The notes under the pieces were generated by a model, which was not told the origin of the DNA, searched no databases, and saw only the letters and a list, made by a program, of their open reading frames with translations. A DNA stretch of 60,000 nucleotides from Liolophura sinensis. Taxonomy: Eukaryota > Mollusca > Polyplacophora > Chitonida > Chitonidae. Each line of letters begins with the position of its first letter. The stretch's first letter is position 1. Below, in pieces: positions 44,701 through 54,594 of this stretch. The DNA lies in assembly GCF_032854445.1 (NCBI RefSeq), contig NC_088300.1, forward strand, positions 6,512,001-6,572,000, given 5' to 3'. Both the position numbers and the translations under genes were made by a program.

Positions 44701-47625
44701 ATCTACATGTACATACAATCCGCTTACAATGGCAGGTCTTGAATTTTCCATGTGTCTACCCATCGATCAAGCGATTTTCGCTGGCGAAAGGCAAAACAAT
44801 AATCCTTTCTGTCGCTGGCGACGTGTAAATCATGTCACGGCAAAACTGTTTACAGGAACTCATAAAACATGCATTTTATTTTGATATAAAGCCAGTGACA
44901 GTGTTGTGCGAACTGCTAATGTGATAACTCAAACAAATCCTGTCTCTCGATATGCCAAACTCGCACACACTGCTATGGAAAAGGGGTAAAAGTAAGTCGT
45001 GGTAGTTTTCAGAAACCTCGTCCTCAAGTGAAGTATGTTTTCCGTGTTTGATGAGAGGTTTGCGAAACACATAAAAGGGAACTCTTCTGCAATAGCAGGA
45101 CAGTTCCGAATGAAAAGAAAGAAATTGTTAACCAGATAACAATGTGAGGTGACTTCCACGTAGGCCTAACCGGAATAATTTGTTCGTCTGCAGTGGACAT
45201 TGTGCATGTACATTCCTTGTTTGGCATGGTCATGCTTTGAGATAGCGTGAGACCTTGGACTAAGGGTGGCGTATATATACTGATACACGGTGATCTACAC
45301 TTAAGATCACCCATATTAAAAGCTCACAGCCAAGATCCTTGTCTACAACCAGAGCTGCTAAGTGCCGTGCAGGGTAATGGGCAGTGGGCTAATCACTCTT
45401 CTGTCATCTTGCTGCCAACTCAGATCATGCGAAAGTAAACGCTCACATGTGAAACTTTAGGTCGCTTACCATACATGAATACCTCTCAATGAAATTGATA
45501 CAGTAACCTTTAGAGGAAGGAAAACATATGCTGTTTCTCAAGGGCAGTGAAGAGCTGATAAAAATAAGACGTTTTCCAGTTCTAATTCATGGAGCTATGT
45601 CGTTTTTTCCCTCCCACCATTTCCCAGTGCACATGATGTTGTTGGAAGGCACATATTTTTGTTACCAATTCAGTCATAGATGGGCTGTAATCATTAGTGT
45701 TTAAGATCATGTCACGCATGTAGCTTACTCTCTGTGGTCCTGTTTTTAGCGGAAGTGTCTGGTTCTCCCCCAGGGGAATATGGTCAAGAAATTCCTATGC
45801 GGCGGCCCAATGAGAAGCACAGCGGTCCGCCAATACTACCTCCCCATCTACTCCAGGTTATATTAAACAAGGACACTCCAGTCCACGTAAGTACATCTTT
45901 ATAAGACACCGCTGGTGATAAGCTGTTTTCTCACAGAGTTCTCTCTGCTCCATGGAGTTACACTGGAGAGATTTTTAGCACAACTCTTTCAAAAAGAAAA
46001 ATTCATTTATAAGTAGTCGTGGATGGTCGTGGGTTTCCTTGCCATGGCTGAAACATTGCCGATGTGGCCTTAAGCCATAATCATTCATTCGTGGGTTTCT
46101 CCCGGGCTGTGCCCGGTTTCCACCCACCATAATGCTGGCCGCCGTCGTATAAGTGAAATATTCTTGAGTACGGCATAAAACACCAATCAAATAAATGAAT
46201 AACTATCTTCTACGTTTAGCTGTCATTGTTTCTCTGGTATCCTCCATGTGTTATCACCAATTTAGAGAGAACCATAAGTGAAATAGCTTGTGTATGATGA
46301 AAAACACCAATCTTTCACAAATAATGAAGGTGTCATATGTCATAATTTGCTGTTGAAATGATTGTGGTGATGTGAGGTTGTTGTTCTTGTTTTCAGTGTG
46401 AACCCACCTTATTACCAGAACCAAACCATGTTATGTTAAACCATTTATATGCCTTATCCATAAAGGTAAGTCTTTTGTACTATTTTACACTGTTATATCA
46501 AGCTTATAAAGAAACCAATGGGGCATGAGAGATAATGCCACTTGGTGGACCTTGGCCAAATGTATTTCATTTAAAGTGACACATTTTGACATCAAAAGTG
46601 TCATTTAAAGTCTTTGCTTGCTTTTTTTTCACATGTTCAACTTTAGGCCAAATACAGTATTGTGAATTATTTGAAAAGTGAAGAAACTGATACCCCATAG
46701 CTTTGTTGTTGTTGCTGGTTACACAAACTCAACTTTGAATGAGGAACCTGCGGATGGTTGTAGGTGTCCCCCAGGCTCTACCAAACTAATGCGGACTGCT
46801 GCCATATAAGTGAAATGTTTTGTGTATGGCATAAAACTCCAATCAAGTAACTAAGTAAATATACTCTGGTAAATTTAAGTGTCCTTGATTTTAAATCAGA
46901 ATCATTCTTATCCCCTGTAGTGAATCAAAATTTTAGGATAAAAAAGCAAATAGATTCGTTATAGTACTTCCTTAGTTGTACAGATTATCCCATTGGTGGT
47001 GTGATGTTACCATTACTCGTGGATCCCCGTGCTAAAATATCGTGTCATGTTGATGATTGTTCTCCAGCCCTCTGCAAAAGGAAGCAAATCTTGTAACTCA
47101 TGAAACCGCACTGTCCACTGCCAACAAGAGCTACAGTACGTGTGATTTCAGAAGAAATAACAAGTTACTGCGAATCAGAGTACCGCGTGGTGTTATACAA
47201 GTAGTACAAGGGTACTCTCGTCTTCATGAGTTACAAGATTTGCTTCCCTTTGTAGAGGGCTGGTGAATCCCATTAGCTAATTTTCAAAATTCGCTGAACT
47301 GGACTGCATTAAGATACCCACAGTTTTTCAGCAGGTTTGTGCAAATGCAGGTGCTTTTCGAAATATTTCCAAATTTTCTGCAGATTAAGTACTTGATGTG
47401 AAATGTTCATTCCGTGCAATTTTAAATTTGCCATCAACCTACACCTGTAATGTGTTCATTCTAGGCCATTTGATATCCGGACTTTCGTTTCTTTATATTC
47501 CTATTATGGGTACACAACAAAGGTAAATGACATTTTGTATGTTTCAGGATGGTGTTATGGTACTGAGTGCTACCCACAGGTTCAGGAAAAAATATGTGAC
47601 GACTCTATTGTACAAACCAATCTAG
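26588..47625 (+). CDS. PRKAB: 5'-AMP-activated protein kinase subunit beta
   Basis: Seven coding exons (26588-26713, 39930-40123, 41768-41861, 43294-43414, 45750-45886, 46397-46465, 47548-47625) give 272 residues, the same size as vertebrate beta-1/beta-2 (270/272). All phases agree. The N-terminus MGNSTSGK fits an N-myristoylation signal. Residues about 75-155 form the glycogen-binding CBM48 (FKWDGGGKEV, GSFNNW, LPEGDHQYKFYVDGQW). The last 80 or so residues are the alpha/gamma-binding domain (PPILPPHLLQVILNK, PEPNHVMLNHLYALSIKDG, KYVTTLLYKPI). The beta subunit scaffolds the AMPK heterotrimer, which responds to AMP/ADP and phosphorylates metabolic enzymes. Intron 1 is 13 kb. Whether a second beta gene exists in this genome is not visible. 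Confidence 0.97.
32242..32597 (-). mobile_element. tRNA-headed SINE (fourth family)
   Basis: The minus strand starts with a tRNA-like head (A-box TGGTTAGAGCG, B-box GGGGTCAAACCC), followed by a body with a Ser/Ala-tRNA-unrelated segment and the end CTCCAAGAATAAATA. Flanked by CATTTTCTTTG and CATTTTCATTG, a probable 11-bp duplication with one mismatch. Confidence 0.8.
32687..32732. repeat. Poly-C / poly-G run
   Basis: Over 40 bases of almost pure C broken by a few A, next to the SINE at 32242-32597. The minus strand could form G-quadruplexes. Its length is probably unreliable in any assembly. Confidence 0.9.
33710..33847 (+). CDS. PRKAB: Candidate alternative first exon of AMPK-beta
   Basis: ATG at 33710, 46 codons (MGESASVESCPVADPPDLTE, then an acidic helix-like MELDDRDRELDKILNQMKDD...QTE) and donor GAG|gtagag in phase 0, so it joins exon 2 at 39930 in frame to give 276 residues. 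Acceptor-like sites upstream lead to stops, so it would be a first exon with its own promoter. The residue after Gly2 is Glu, which disfavours N-myristoylation. Supported only by frame and donor, not by homology. Confidence 0.45.
35043..35208 (-). mobile_element. 5'-truncated SINE (first family) with 12-bp target-site duplication
   Basis: Same body as the copy at 2927, on the minus strand, with the (TAAA)n tail at the left. The tRNA head is missing. GAAATGGATATA flanks it at 35031-35042 and 35209-35220, so the truncation happened on insertion. Confidence 0.9.
38195..38590 (+). repeat. Decayed tandem array (~60-70-bp units)
   Basis: Recurring pieces such as CTCTAACCA.ATGACAACTG, TATCTCAAATATT and 'ctctagccatgtatctc' in the same order, with much drift. 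An old minisatellite. Confidence 0.5.
39930..40123 (+). CDS. PRKAB: AMPK-beta exon 2, start of CBM48
   Basis: Lies between atccccag and gtgagt. It reads YATRQNYDNQFEPLQRARAN, a Pro/Thr-rich linker, then LPTVFKWDGGGKEVAIGGSF with NNWKTKIPLVK. The Ser of GSFNNW aligns with Ser108 of mammalian beta-1, a known autophosphorylation site. Confidence 0.96.
40180..40383 (-). mobile_element. SINE (first family) with 11-bp target-site duplication
   Basis: The minus strand carries a nearly complete head and body, and the TAAATAA tail faces left. CATCCATGTAC flanks it at 40169-40179 and 40384-40394. It sits 57 bp after AMPK-beta exon 2. Confidence 0.9.
41768..41861 (+). CDS. PRKAB: AMPK-beta exon 3, CBM48 core
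   Basis: Lies between tttttcag and GAG|gtgagt. It reads GEFYTIIDLPEGDHQYKFYV then DGQWVHNAAE. The Trp of DGQW and neighbouring residues line the carbohydrate site in the family. A 77-bp tandem array begins at its donor. Confidence 0.97.
41856..42380 (+). repeat. 77-bp tandem array (about 6-7 copies) abutting AMPK-beta exon 3 donor
   Basis: TGTCTGTCACWGTGGCTGTG recurs at 41932, 42009, 42086 and 42163 with a 77-bp period, and in more diverged form to about 42375. The first, most diverged unit begins with the splice donor itself (GAGgtgagtcacagtggctg). Several units contain AAGGTGAG, a donor-like sequence. Reading past the true donor meets TAA within about 20 codons. Confidence 0.92.
43294..43414 (+). 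CDS. PRKAB: AMPK-beta exon 4
   Basis: Lies between tttttcag and gtaagt. It reads PTATNDLGTLNNIVKVKKSD then FEVFEALDID, the end of CBM48 and start of the linker. Confidence 0.97.
44129..44262 (+). CDS. Candidate alternative terminal exon in AMPK-beta
   Basis: A good pyrimidine tract and acceptor (tttttatctacag) precede a frame that joins exon 4 in phase and reads VNDLKFHPGTWKVYPRILCV...DYTDSSRM, then TAA overlapped by AATAAA at about 44260. Use would give a beta protein lacking the alpha/gamma-binding domain. There is no homology support; it may be chance or a transposon remnant. Confidence 0.25.
45750..45886 (+). CDS. PRKAB: AMPK-beta exon 5
   Basis: Lies between gtttttag and gtaagt. It reads AEVSGSPPGEYGQEIPMRRP, then the conserved GPPILPPHLLQVILNKDTPVH at the start of the alpha/gamma-binding domain. 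Confidence 0.97.
46015..46200 (+). mobile_element. Composite SINE fragment
   Basis: First-family body and tail (ccaccataatgctggccgccgtcgtataag... ATAAATGAATAA), interrupted near 46043-46090 by GCTGAAACATTGCCGATGTG...CATAATCATTCATTC, which looks like the tail of another SINE family. It lacks a tRNA head. Confidence 0.7.
46397..46465 (+). CDS. PRKAB: AMPK-beta exon 6
   Basis: Lies between tgttttcag and gtaagt. It reads CEPTLLPEPNHVMLNHLYAL then SIK, almost invariant in animal AMPK-beta. Confidence 0.98.
46745..46858 (+). mobile_element. Diverged SINE fragment (first family)
   Basis: Contains 'acctgcggatggttgtaggtg', a degraded centre and 'aagtgaaatgttttgtgtatggcataaaactccaatcaagtaa'. Head missing. 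Confidence 0.65.
47060..47267. mobile_element. MITE-like element with ~41-45-bp terminal inverted repeats
   Basis: The left arm (47064-47104, CCAGCCCTCTGCAAAAGG...AACTCATGAA) pairs with the right arm (47223-47263) with few mismatches; the inner 33 bp match almost perfectly. The interior is about 118 bp and non-coding. The arms contain AAAGG(G)AAGCAAATCTTGTAACTC, resembling the short 'aaagggaagtaactc' motif common in molluscan DNA. A target-site duplication is not clear. Confidence 0.8.
47548..47625 (+). CDS. PRKAB: AMPK-beta terminal coding exon 7
   Basis: Acceptor tgtttcag, then DGVMVLSATHRFRKKYVTTL and LYKPI, stop TAG at 47623-47625. The C-terminal KPI is the family end and pairs with the gamma subunit. 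Confidence 0.98.
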   Translation, partial: DGVMVLSATHRFRKKYVTTLLYKPI

Positions 47626-48183
47626 GCATTATCAAAGACTTCAACACTGTGTAATCTATTATAAATACTTATGTTTGTGTATGTGGGCTTATGTAGTACG
47701 AGTAGTGTAAATAGAGAACTAGCTTCACTGTGGATGGTGTACCAAGATGCCAGCAGAGAGCAGACTTCTGACGAAAACCTGAATGACAGTCGTGCCATGC
47801 ACCTTGGGATATATGTCTGCAAGTTCGTTGGTTTTTCTGAGTTTAAATGATTTAGTGCTGATATCATGCTTATTGGAGAAGTGGAAGGAATCGAAACTGA
47901 CTGCTTGATATTTTGTGAAATGAAGCCATGAAACTGGGTGTTTTTTTATTCTTGAAACTTCAAGAAAAGTTGATAACTGGATACAGCTGACCTGTTCAGT
48001 AGTGTTCTATTCTGAATACCTTAAATGTGGTTACTTTGCTGTATGGTGACTATTGTAAATTGAATAAGCTTGTCTGAAAGCCTGTACTATAGGGCAGCTT
48101 CTATTTTGATGATCTGCTACATACTGGTACATCCAGATGTCTAGCAGCCTATACATATACCTTGTTAACCTATACTTTAGGGA

Positions 48184-48378
48184 GGGGCCTCTGTGGCTCA
48201 GTTGGTTAGTGCGCTAGCCCAGCGTAATGACCCAGGAACCTCTCACCAATGCTGTCGCTGTGAGTTCAAGTCCAGCTCATGCTGGCTTCCTCTCTGGCCG
48301 TAAGTGGGAAGGTCTGCCAGCAACCTGCGGATGGTCGTGGGTTTCTGCCAGGGTCTGCCCGGTTTCCTCCTTTTTGAC
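48184..48378 (+). mobile_element. SINE head and body, 3'-truncated (first family)
   Basis: TGGCTCAGTTGGTTAGTGCG (A box) and GAGTTCAAGTCC (B box), followed by the body to 'gtctgcccggtttcctcc'. The 'cataatgctgg' end and tail are absent. Confidence 0.85.
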
Positions 48379-49540
48379 TTGTAGTCATTCTATGGAATTG
48401 TTTATTTAGAAGCAGTTAACACTGCCATGGATTGTAATTGTTGCCATTTTCAGAAAAGGTAATAATTTGTTAGTCTATTTGTGGGATTTCACGCAATGTA
48501 CATTTACATGTATTGAAAGTTAGGATGCCGCTTGTTGCTAGTTGGTCATGTTGTACAGTGTCCCACTTTAAGTGCTAATTGTGAGAGCTATCCTACGTCA
48601 AACTTATTTTCAATGGAGCAATACAGGACTCGAGAAATAGCCTTAAGAAAGCCTAGAAGATGTTGACTGTCTGGGAATTTGCCTGTCCCTGTAAATGTTA
48701 GCTTAACATGATTTTGGTAAATTTCACAGAATTTCCCATTGGTGTTTGGAATGATCTTGGTTTGTTGACTGTACATGTAGCTTTCCTGGACCTTATATTC
48801 TAGTACTGCCTGCTATCAGGGATAATTAACTGATTACACTGTAATCAGTGTAGTGGCTGTCCTGTGGAGTTCATCACCTGAACGTTTTAGAAGGTAGGAA
48901 GCTGTTTTAGCTGGCTCTTGTTAGGGTTGGGAAGTATACAAGGACAGACTGTGTACACCTTGTATCATGTTTGCATTTTAGTGCCCAATAAGGCAATACA
49001 CTGATAAGATTTGCTTACTTACCTAAACTCAGATTAGGTCTGCCTGACAAAAAACTTCAAGTACTTAATTTTATGCTGACATATCACTTTTGTCATTGGA
49101 ATTATATTATTAAATTGTTTCTGTTTAGCTTAGAAATAAACAGATCATAGGTTTCATAAGATATATGTTATTTACAAGTGGTAAAAATGGATGAAGTATA
49201 TTTTCCAAGAGATAATGCGAAAGCCTATTATAGTGTTTTGCTCACAGATCAGTAGTAAACAGGAAAGACAGGGTTCTTCTCAGCAGCAAGCACAGACAGG
49301 AGTAATGTTAATTTAATTTTTGTCCTATCAGACGCATGTTTTGTAGGGCAGTGCAGTCTAAGCTCTTTTTTTTTTCCAATGTGGGCACTCATTCTATGCA
49401 GAAATACTGGAAATTCTCCAATGGATAATTTCTCTGGCTATTTTGTTGTATAACGCAGTTTCCTAAGCAATAGCTGAAGGTCTAAGTTCAGAAGGATTTT
49501 ATATGTATTGTGTACGTAAACTATGAATGTGTTCTTAGAT

Positions 49541-49852
49541 GGCTGGAGCCCAAGTCTGGCTGATGAATACATCACAAGTAGCTGGCTGGAGCCCAAGTCT
49601 GGCTGATGAATACATCACAAGCAGCTGGCTGGAGCCCAAGTCTGGCTGATGAATACATCACAAGTAGCTGGCTGGAGCCCAAGTCTGGCTGATGAATACA
49701 TCACAAGCAGCTGGCTGGAGCCCAAGTCTGGCTGATGAATACGTCACAGGCCGCTGGCTGGAGCCCAAGTCTGGCTGATGAATACGTCACAAGTAGCTGG
49801 CTGGAACCCAAGTCTGGCTGATGAATACATCACAGGCAGCTGGCTGGAGCCA
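49541..49852 (+). repeat. 43-bp tandem array, about 7 copies
   Basis: GGCTGGAGCCCAAGTCTGGC recurs every 43 bp from 49541, with variants (for example GGAACCC and GTCACAGGC). It lies in the presumed AMPK-beta 3' region. Not coding. Confidence 0.95.
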
Positions 49853-52639
49853 GACAAAACCTACATGAACACACAAACTACTTTATGGGGTTGATCAAAA
49901 TCAGCAAAAAAAAAAAGTATTTAAAGTTGCTTTTGGAACAATAGCCTCTGTTGATAGACCTTATATTTGACCAGAGTTACCTGACCAGGGTTACCTGTTA
50001 TGTCACTTCATCAACCAAGTATTTACTGAACCTTAGGTACTGACGTTTATTTTAATAAGGCTTCTTGACTGTTAAATTAACAACCTGAATGGATTTATTA
50101 AGTCACTCATAGATGTATTTCGAATTTGTCTCCAATGTTATCTTAATTACTGTGTTCAGTATAAATCTATGTGCTATAATTGTGTGTCTATAGGAAACCT
50201 ACTGTCACATACCCTTTGGGTCATTTTTGTGTGTTTTAAGGTAGTGCTTGACACACAGGAATTTACACAAATATGAATTAGGTTATCTGTATGAGGATTG
50301 TTTGTGTGTGTAAATTGTTTAAGACTGCATCCATGTACCTTAATACTTTGTTTTTTTTTAATTCATGTATAACACGAAAATCTTTGACAAGATTTTTATG
50401 TTGTTTTGTTGGGTTTTTTCCTTTTTTTTATGTTAAAGTGGTATTAGTTGATTTTTGTCCTGGTAAATACATTGTAATGTTCAGCATGAACTTATCGGTA
50501 TGGATAAATGCGTTTGTGGCTGGCCACTGTTTTCAAGGCTGGAAATAAATGGATGAAAGGAAAGTATAAAGTTTGATTTCCCCCAGGTGTATATATGGAT
50601 GTACAATTATTGGGTGAACTGAGGAAGGATGACTAGATACAGTATCTAGAAAGAAATCTATCTATACCAAATGCGCACATGATGTACATAAGCAATCAGG
50701 TGTCCCGAAGAATCCGCAAATATAATATATACATTATAAATGTAACAATAACTGTATTTATGATGTACATTAGCTACTTTAGAAGCGGTCTGGGGAGGAT
50801 TGGACTTGAATGTGCACCTGAAGGCCCATCAACTCTGCAAAAGATGTTTTGTATAAAGCTAAAAGTACCGAAGAGCATGTACGCAATGTTTTGCTAGTGC
50901 TAGTGCCCAGTGACAGAATGGGCAGGGTTGGCCTGTGTGTGAAAGGAACAGTGACAGAGCATTCAGTTATCTTCATAAATGTAGCAATACCATGAACACT
51001 TTTGTTTTTTCATGCCAACATCTACTTGTACGTGTTATTTGTTTGTCCAGTGTATTTTATGCATACTTTTAGAAGTGATATGAAACTAGTGTTTTTCCAG
51101 CACTTCAGAAAAGCAACTACTGTTGTTGGCTGGCTTACACAGCATGTACTGCTGATTTCACTGCATTTTTGTTTTCTACTCTTCATTTTATACTGAACAC
51201 AAACTACACAGAAAACCCTACTTTCAAAACCAGAGCTTCATGTTTTTTGTTGTCTTTTTCTTTTTTTTTGTCTTGTTGTCTTCCTATGAAAGAAAATCTG
51301 TATTGTTTGTCAGAACCGTTTGACATTTAACAGCCCTTCTTCAGGCTAAACTTTCCACAAGCTCCAGGGAAAGTATTTAATTTCTTTTGCAGCAGACAAT
51401 TTTACCTTATGACAATTCCTAATACTACAGTGTTGGTTACTTTCACTTTCTTGCCATACTCCTTACAGCGCATGCATCGCTCTGACATTCGGTTACATCA
51501 CTGCCACCACAAGCAAATTTTGTACAGAAATCTTGAACAACGCCGAGGTCAGTGCGGTTACAGTGATGGTGCACAAATGCTCTTGCCATAAACATGCATT
51601 CTCTTTTTAAAAAGATTGTACAACATGATTCTAACAGCCACCTGAAATAATTTTATTGACGAATGCTGATTATAGGTCCGCAGGATGACCTTAGTGAGGA
51701 GGCTAGGCTGATATAAGCCCACAAAGGTCAAGCATGTCTAGTGGTGGCAGTGATGTAAAGTGAATGTAGAGAGTGACTCGTGCTGTAGTTAAGGAGTATG
51801 AGAGTTTGCCTGTATGAAACTGTCTCCAACATTTTCCCAATTGGTTATCTATCACTGTGGCACTAGCTGCAGTAAGAATGGCCGGAGGTCTAATGTCCAA
51901 GGCTTTCCTTCACTGGATGAGGGTAAACAAGTGTCATCCAGAAATTTCATTCATCCTCGGCCATTTTTCTTTAGTGTTGAACAATATGCAGAAGGGAGTT
52001 AACTCCCCTTACCAGAATGTACTGTATATAGCCAAGAGGTAATAAGCATCAGAACAATGTATTCATATTGTAAAGTTTTACACAATCAGAATATAGCTAT
52101 GTAAGGTACCGTCAATAACATTTAACTGAAATTTTAAATGCATCAGTGGCTGTTTGAGTTGTTCATTCTTACTTTGTTCCCATACATTCTAGCCGGACTT
52201 TTGGGTGTCCACGTCATGTGATTACTTGTCTTTGAACCTCTCAACCAGTAATCGACATCATAGTTACAAGGTTCTGTTTTCAGTAATTACTGTTATGCAC
52301 AAGAATATTTCACATGTTGACAGACCTCTTGAATTAAGCCTAAAACGTATGTCTGCTAATAGAATTTGACATGGGGTTCATTTGATTTTACAATCCAAAT
52401 GTCAACTTCTCAGACAAAAAGGGTTAGACTGTTGATCTGCTTTATACACAGAAGAAGTGTTGAATCACACCAAAGAATTAACATTTTGAACAGGGCCCTC
52501 ATTTGCTTATTTCACTGAAACCCAATGTCATCCCTCCCTTGATGGAGTAAGGTTGAGTGTTGGACTTCATCTCTCAGTGGCTCAGTGACGGCTTCACGGT
52601 TGATTGTTTCACATAGTATACAAGAATTTTATACTTGCA

Positions 52640-52790
52640 TTACTGTTGTTAGCTGAATGCCCGAAGTGAACCACCAACCTCTGACAGGTATGGGTCGCAG
52701 CTAACTCGGCAGGCGTTGGATTCGACCGCACAGCCTCAATGGACCACAGTGAGCTAGCGTTTTAACCATCTGAGCGAGCAAGGCCCCATT
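52640..52790 (-). mobile_element. Degraded tRNA-headed SINE
   Basis: The minus strand has GCTCAGATGGTTAAAACGCT (A box) and GGTCGAATCC (B box), then a body with 'ggtggttcacttcgggcattc'. Tail not defined. Confidence 0.65.
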
Positions 52791-52961
52791 TCTTGAAGTC
52801 AAGCTTTTCTAGGTATACTTGGGGAAAGGATGTAGTTTTCTATAGCTTCTGTCTAGTTTCCTTCAGCTATAAACCTGCCGTAATTTCTGTGAAATATTGA
52901 CGCATTAAACTCCACTCAATCAAATGACAAGGAATCGCCAGTTCTTTTCTTCCGGACAGTG

Positions 52962-53070
52962 TACAAAGGGAAATAAATCTTGCAACTCTTGCAATCTTGC
53001 AAATAATTATAGCTGGCATTGTTATTCAAGCAGGTAGTTTGAGGAGTAGTATGACTTACTTCCCTTTGTA
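52962..53070. mobile_element. Short MITE-like element related to the one at 47060
   Basis: TACAAAGGGAAATAAATCTT at the left end pairs with the complement of ACTTACTTCCCTTTGTA at the right end. Size about 109 bp. The arm sequence resembles the 47060 element. Confidence 0.55.
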
Positions 53071-54221
53071 TTGGCCCAGAGAACCCAATTTTGTTGCGTC
53101 CTGGTTTGCTGCCTCACTGGTATGGTATGCCAGACACAGGACAACACTATACTCAGTAAACAGCCCAAACAGTACTTGCATTTTTTCCCCCACTGTGAGA
53201 AATCCAAAGCAACTACTATGACTGCTAATTTAAATGCATTAAACCTTTATTCCGGTGGCGTTAACTGTTTCAAGAATATTTTAATTACATGTATTTAGTT
53301 TTTATAGGTGGATGAAACCAGAATGCCAGAAGTAAACCACTTCCGTTTGAATGTATTTGTAACTGATGAACTTTCTACCATACCCAACAAACATCCTGCA
53401 GGACGGTTTTAATGGCCATACCTGGGCTGTCAGGTTATCATCATCAAGGTCTCCAGAGCAGTGGAGGTGTGGGAATTAATTTCAACCAGTTTATGTTCAA
53501 AGTGAAGATTCAACAAAAACCTCAAATGTTCTAGGAAAATCTATATAGCCATTTTGTGTCATCCTTGAATACACACATGCAGAATGGGTCGTGGGATTTA
53601 TGCCAATGCTATAGGATTGAGCTCAGTTTTTGTTCTTTTATTTTTTTACTTAAACTGTGCTCAAGGTAGAGTAAAATCTCAGTTGTCGCACACTCGCACA
53701 AAATGAACATAGCTAGCTGACCTGTGTGTAACTGTTGCAATGTTTTAAGGTAACAGATTTGATTTGTTTTATCCTGCAGCAAAGACATCTCAATTATACA
53801 TGCTTGTAACAAGAATCTTGACCTGCTATTCTGCTGATCACTAATCATGAATGGTGAAGTTATTTGCTTGTATCAAAGTTAATAGATTCAGGTAATAAAA
53901 TAGGAAGTTGCCACAACATGGAAACTTTCACTGAGAACTTTTTATTAATATCACTCTGTTTTACAAACCCCTTATACACAGAAAAAACAACATGTGTAAT
54001 GTATAATATACTGTATAAAATGCAGTACACACATGAATAGGTCCAAATATTTCCATTCAGGAAATGCCCCTTTTGCATTCAGCACTAAATATGGCATCTC
54101 AAGAAAACAAACAAATAGCATGATTTCAAACGAATTTTAACACAGACAAAGAAATCCTGAAATCAACCAGTTCAGGACTTTGGGTACTGTGATCTAGCAC
54201 TTGTAACCCCATTTTCAACTA

Positions 54222-54227
54222 TTTATT
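54222..54227 (-). terminator. Candidate PRDX5 poly(A) signal
   Basis: AATAAA on the minus strand about 260 bp after the PRDX5 stop. Another lies near 53941. Choice uncertain. Confidence 0.3.
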
Positions 54228-54488
54228 TTGGTCAACTTTTTTTCAGGCAATTTCCTGGCCCAAAAATATTTGTTTTTGTGCAGATAAGAAGTATGCAGAC
54301 TACAAATTATGGCCACTAACAACTGCACCAATAAGAAAGAGGAGCTTTAAGCCAACCTGTACATAATCCAAATTTGGACTGACCTGGAGACTTCTGACTC
54401 TTTCATAACTAAGATCAGAGTTTGAAAGGAATTTCCGAGACTGCTGAGAATGCTATGGATCTAAGGCGCTGGACGGATGGGGGAGACA

Positions 54489-54594
54489 CTATAGGTTTTT
54501 GAGTAGCTCAGAAGACAAGCTACAAGTCAGTCCCTTCCCATCAGGCTCCTGGTTCACTGCTGTTACCACACCGTCATTCACCACTAAAGAGTAT
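54489..54594 (-). CDS. PRDX5: PRDX5 terminal coding exon
   Basis: Acceptor ttacag, then YSLVVNDGVVTAVNQEPDGK and GLTCSL; stop TAG at 54491-54489. Holds the resolving cysteine of the atypical 2-Cys mechanism. Vertebrate proteins end in a peroxisomal SQL-type signal; here the end is KNL, which is not a good match. Confidence 0.95.

Larger units (their letters stand above)
47626..54488. other. Intergenic region between convergent AMPK-beta and PRDX5
   Basis: Probably includes the AMPK-beta 3' UTR (AATAAA at 49135 and 50544) and the PRDX5 3' UTR. Holds a SINE fragment, a 43-bp array, a degraded SINE and a TIR element. No coding gene recognised. Confidence 0.6.

Noticed and set aside
44377-44742. 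121-codon plus-strand open frame
   Set aside because: No splice context, no recognisable domain and composition like flanking intron; likely chance.
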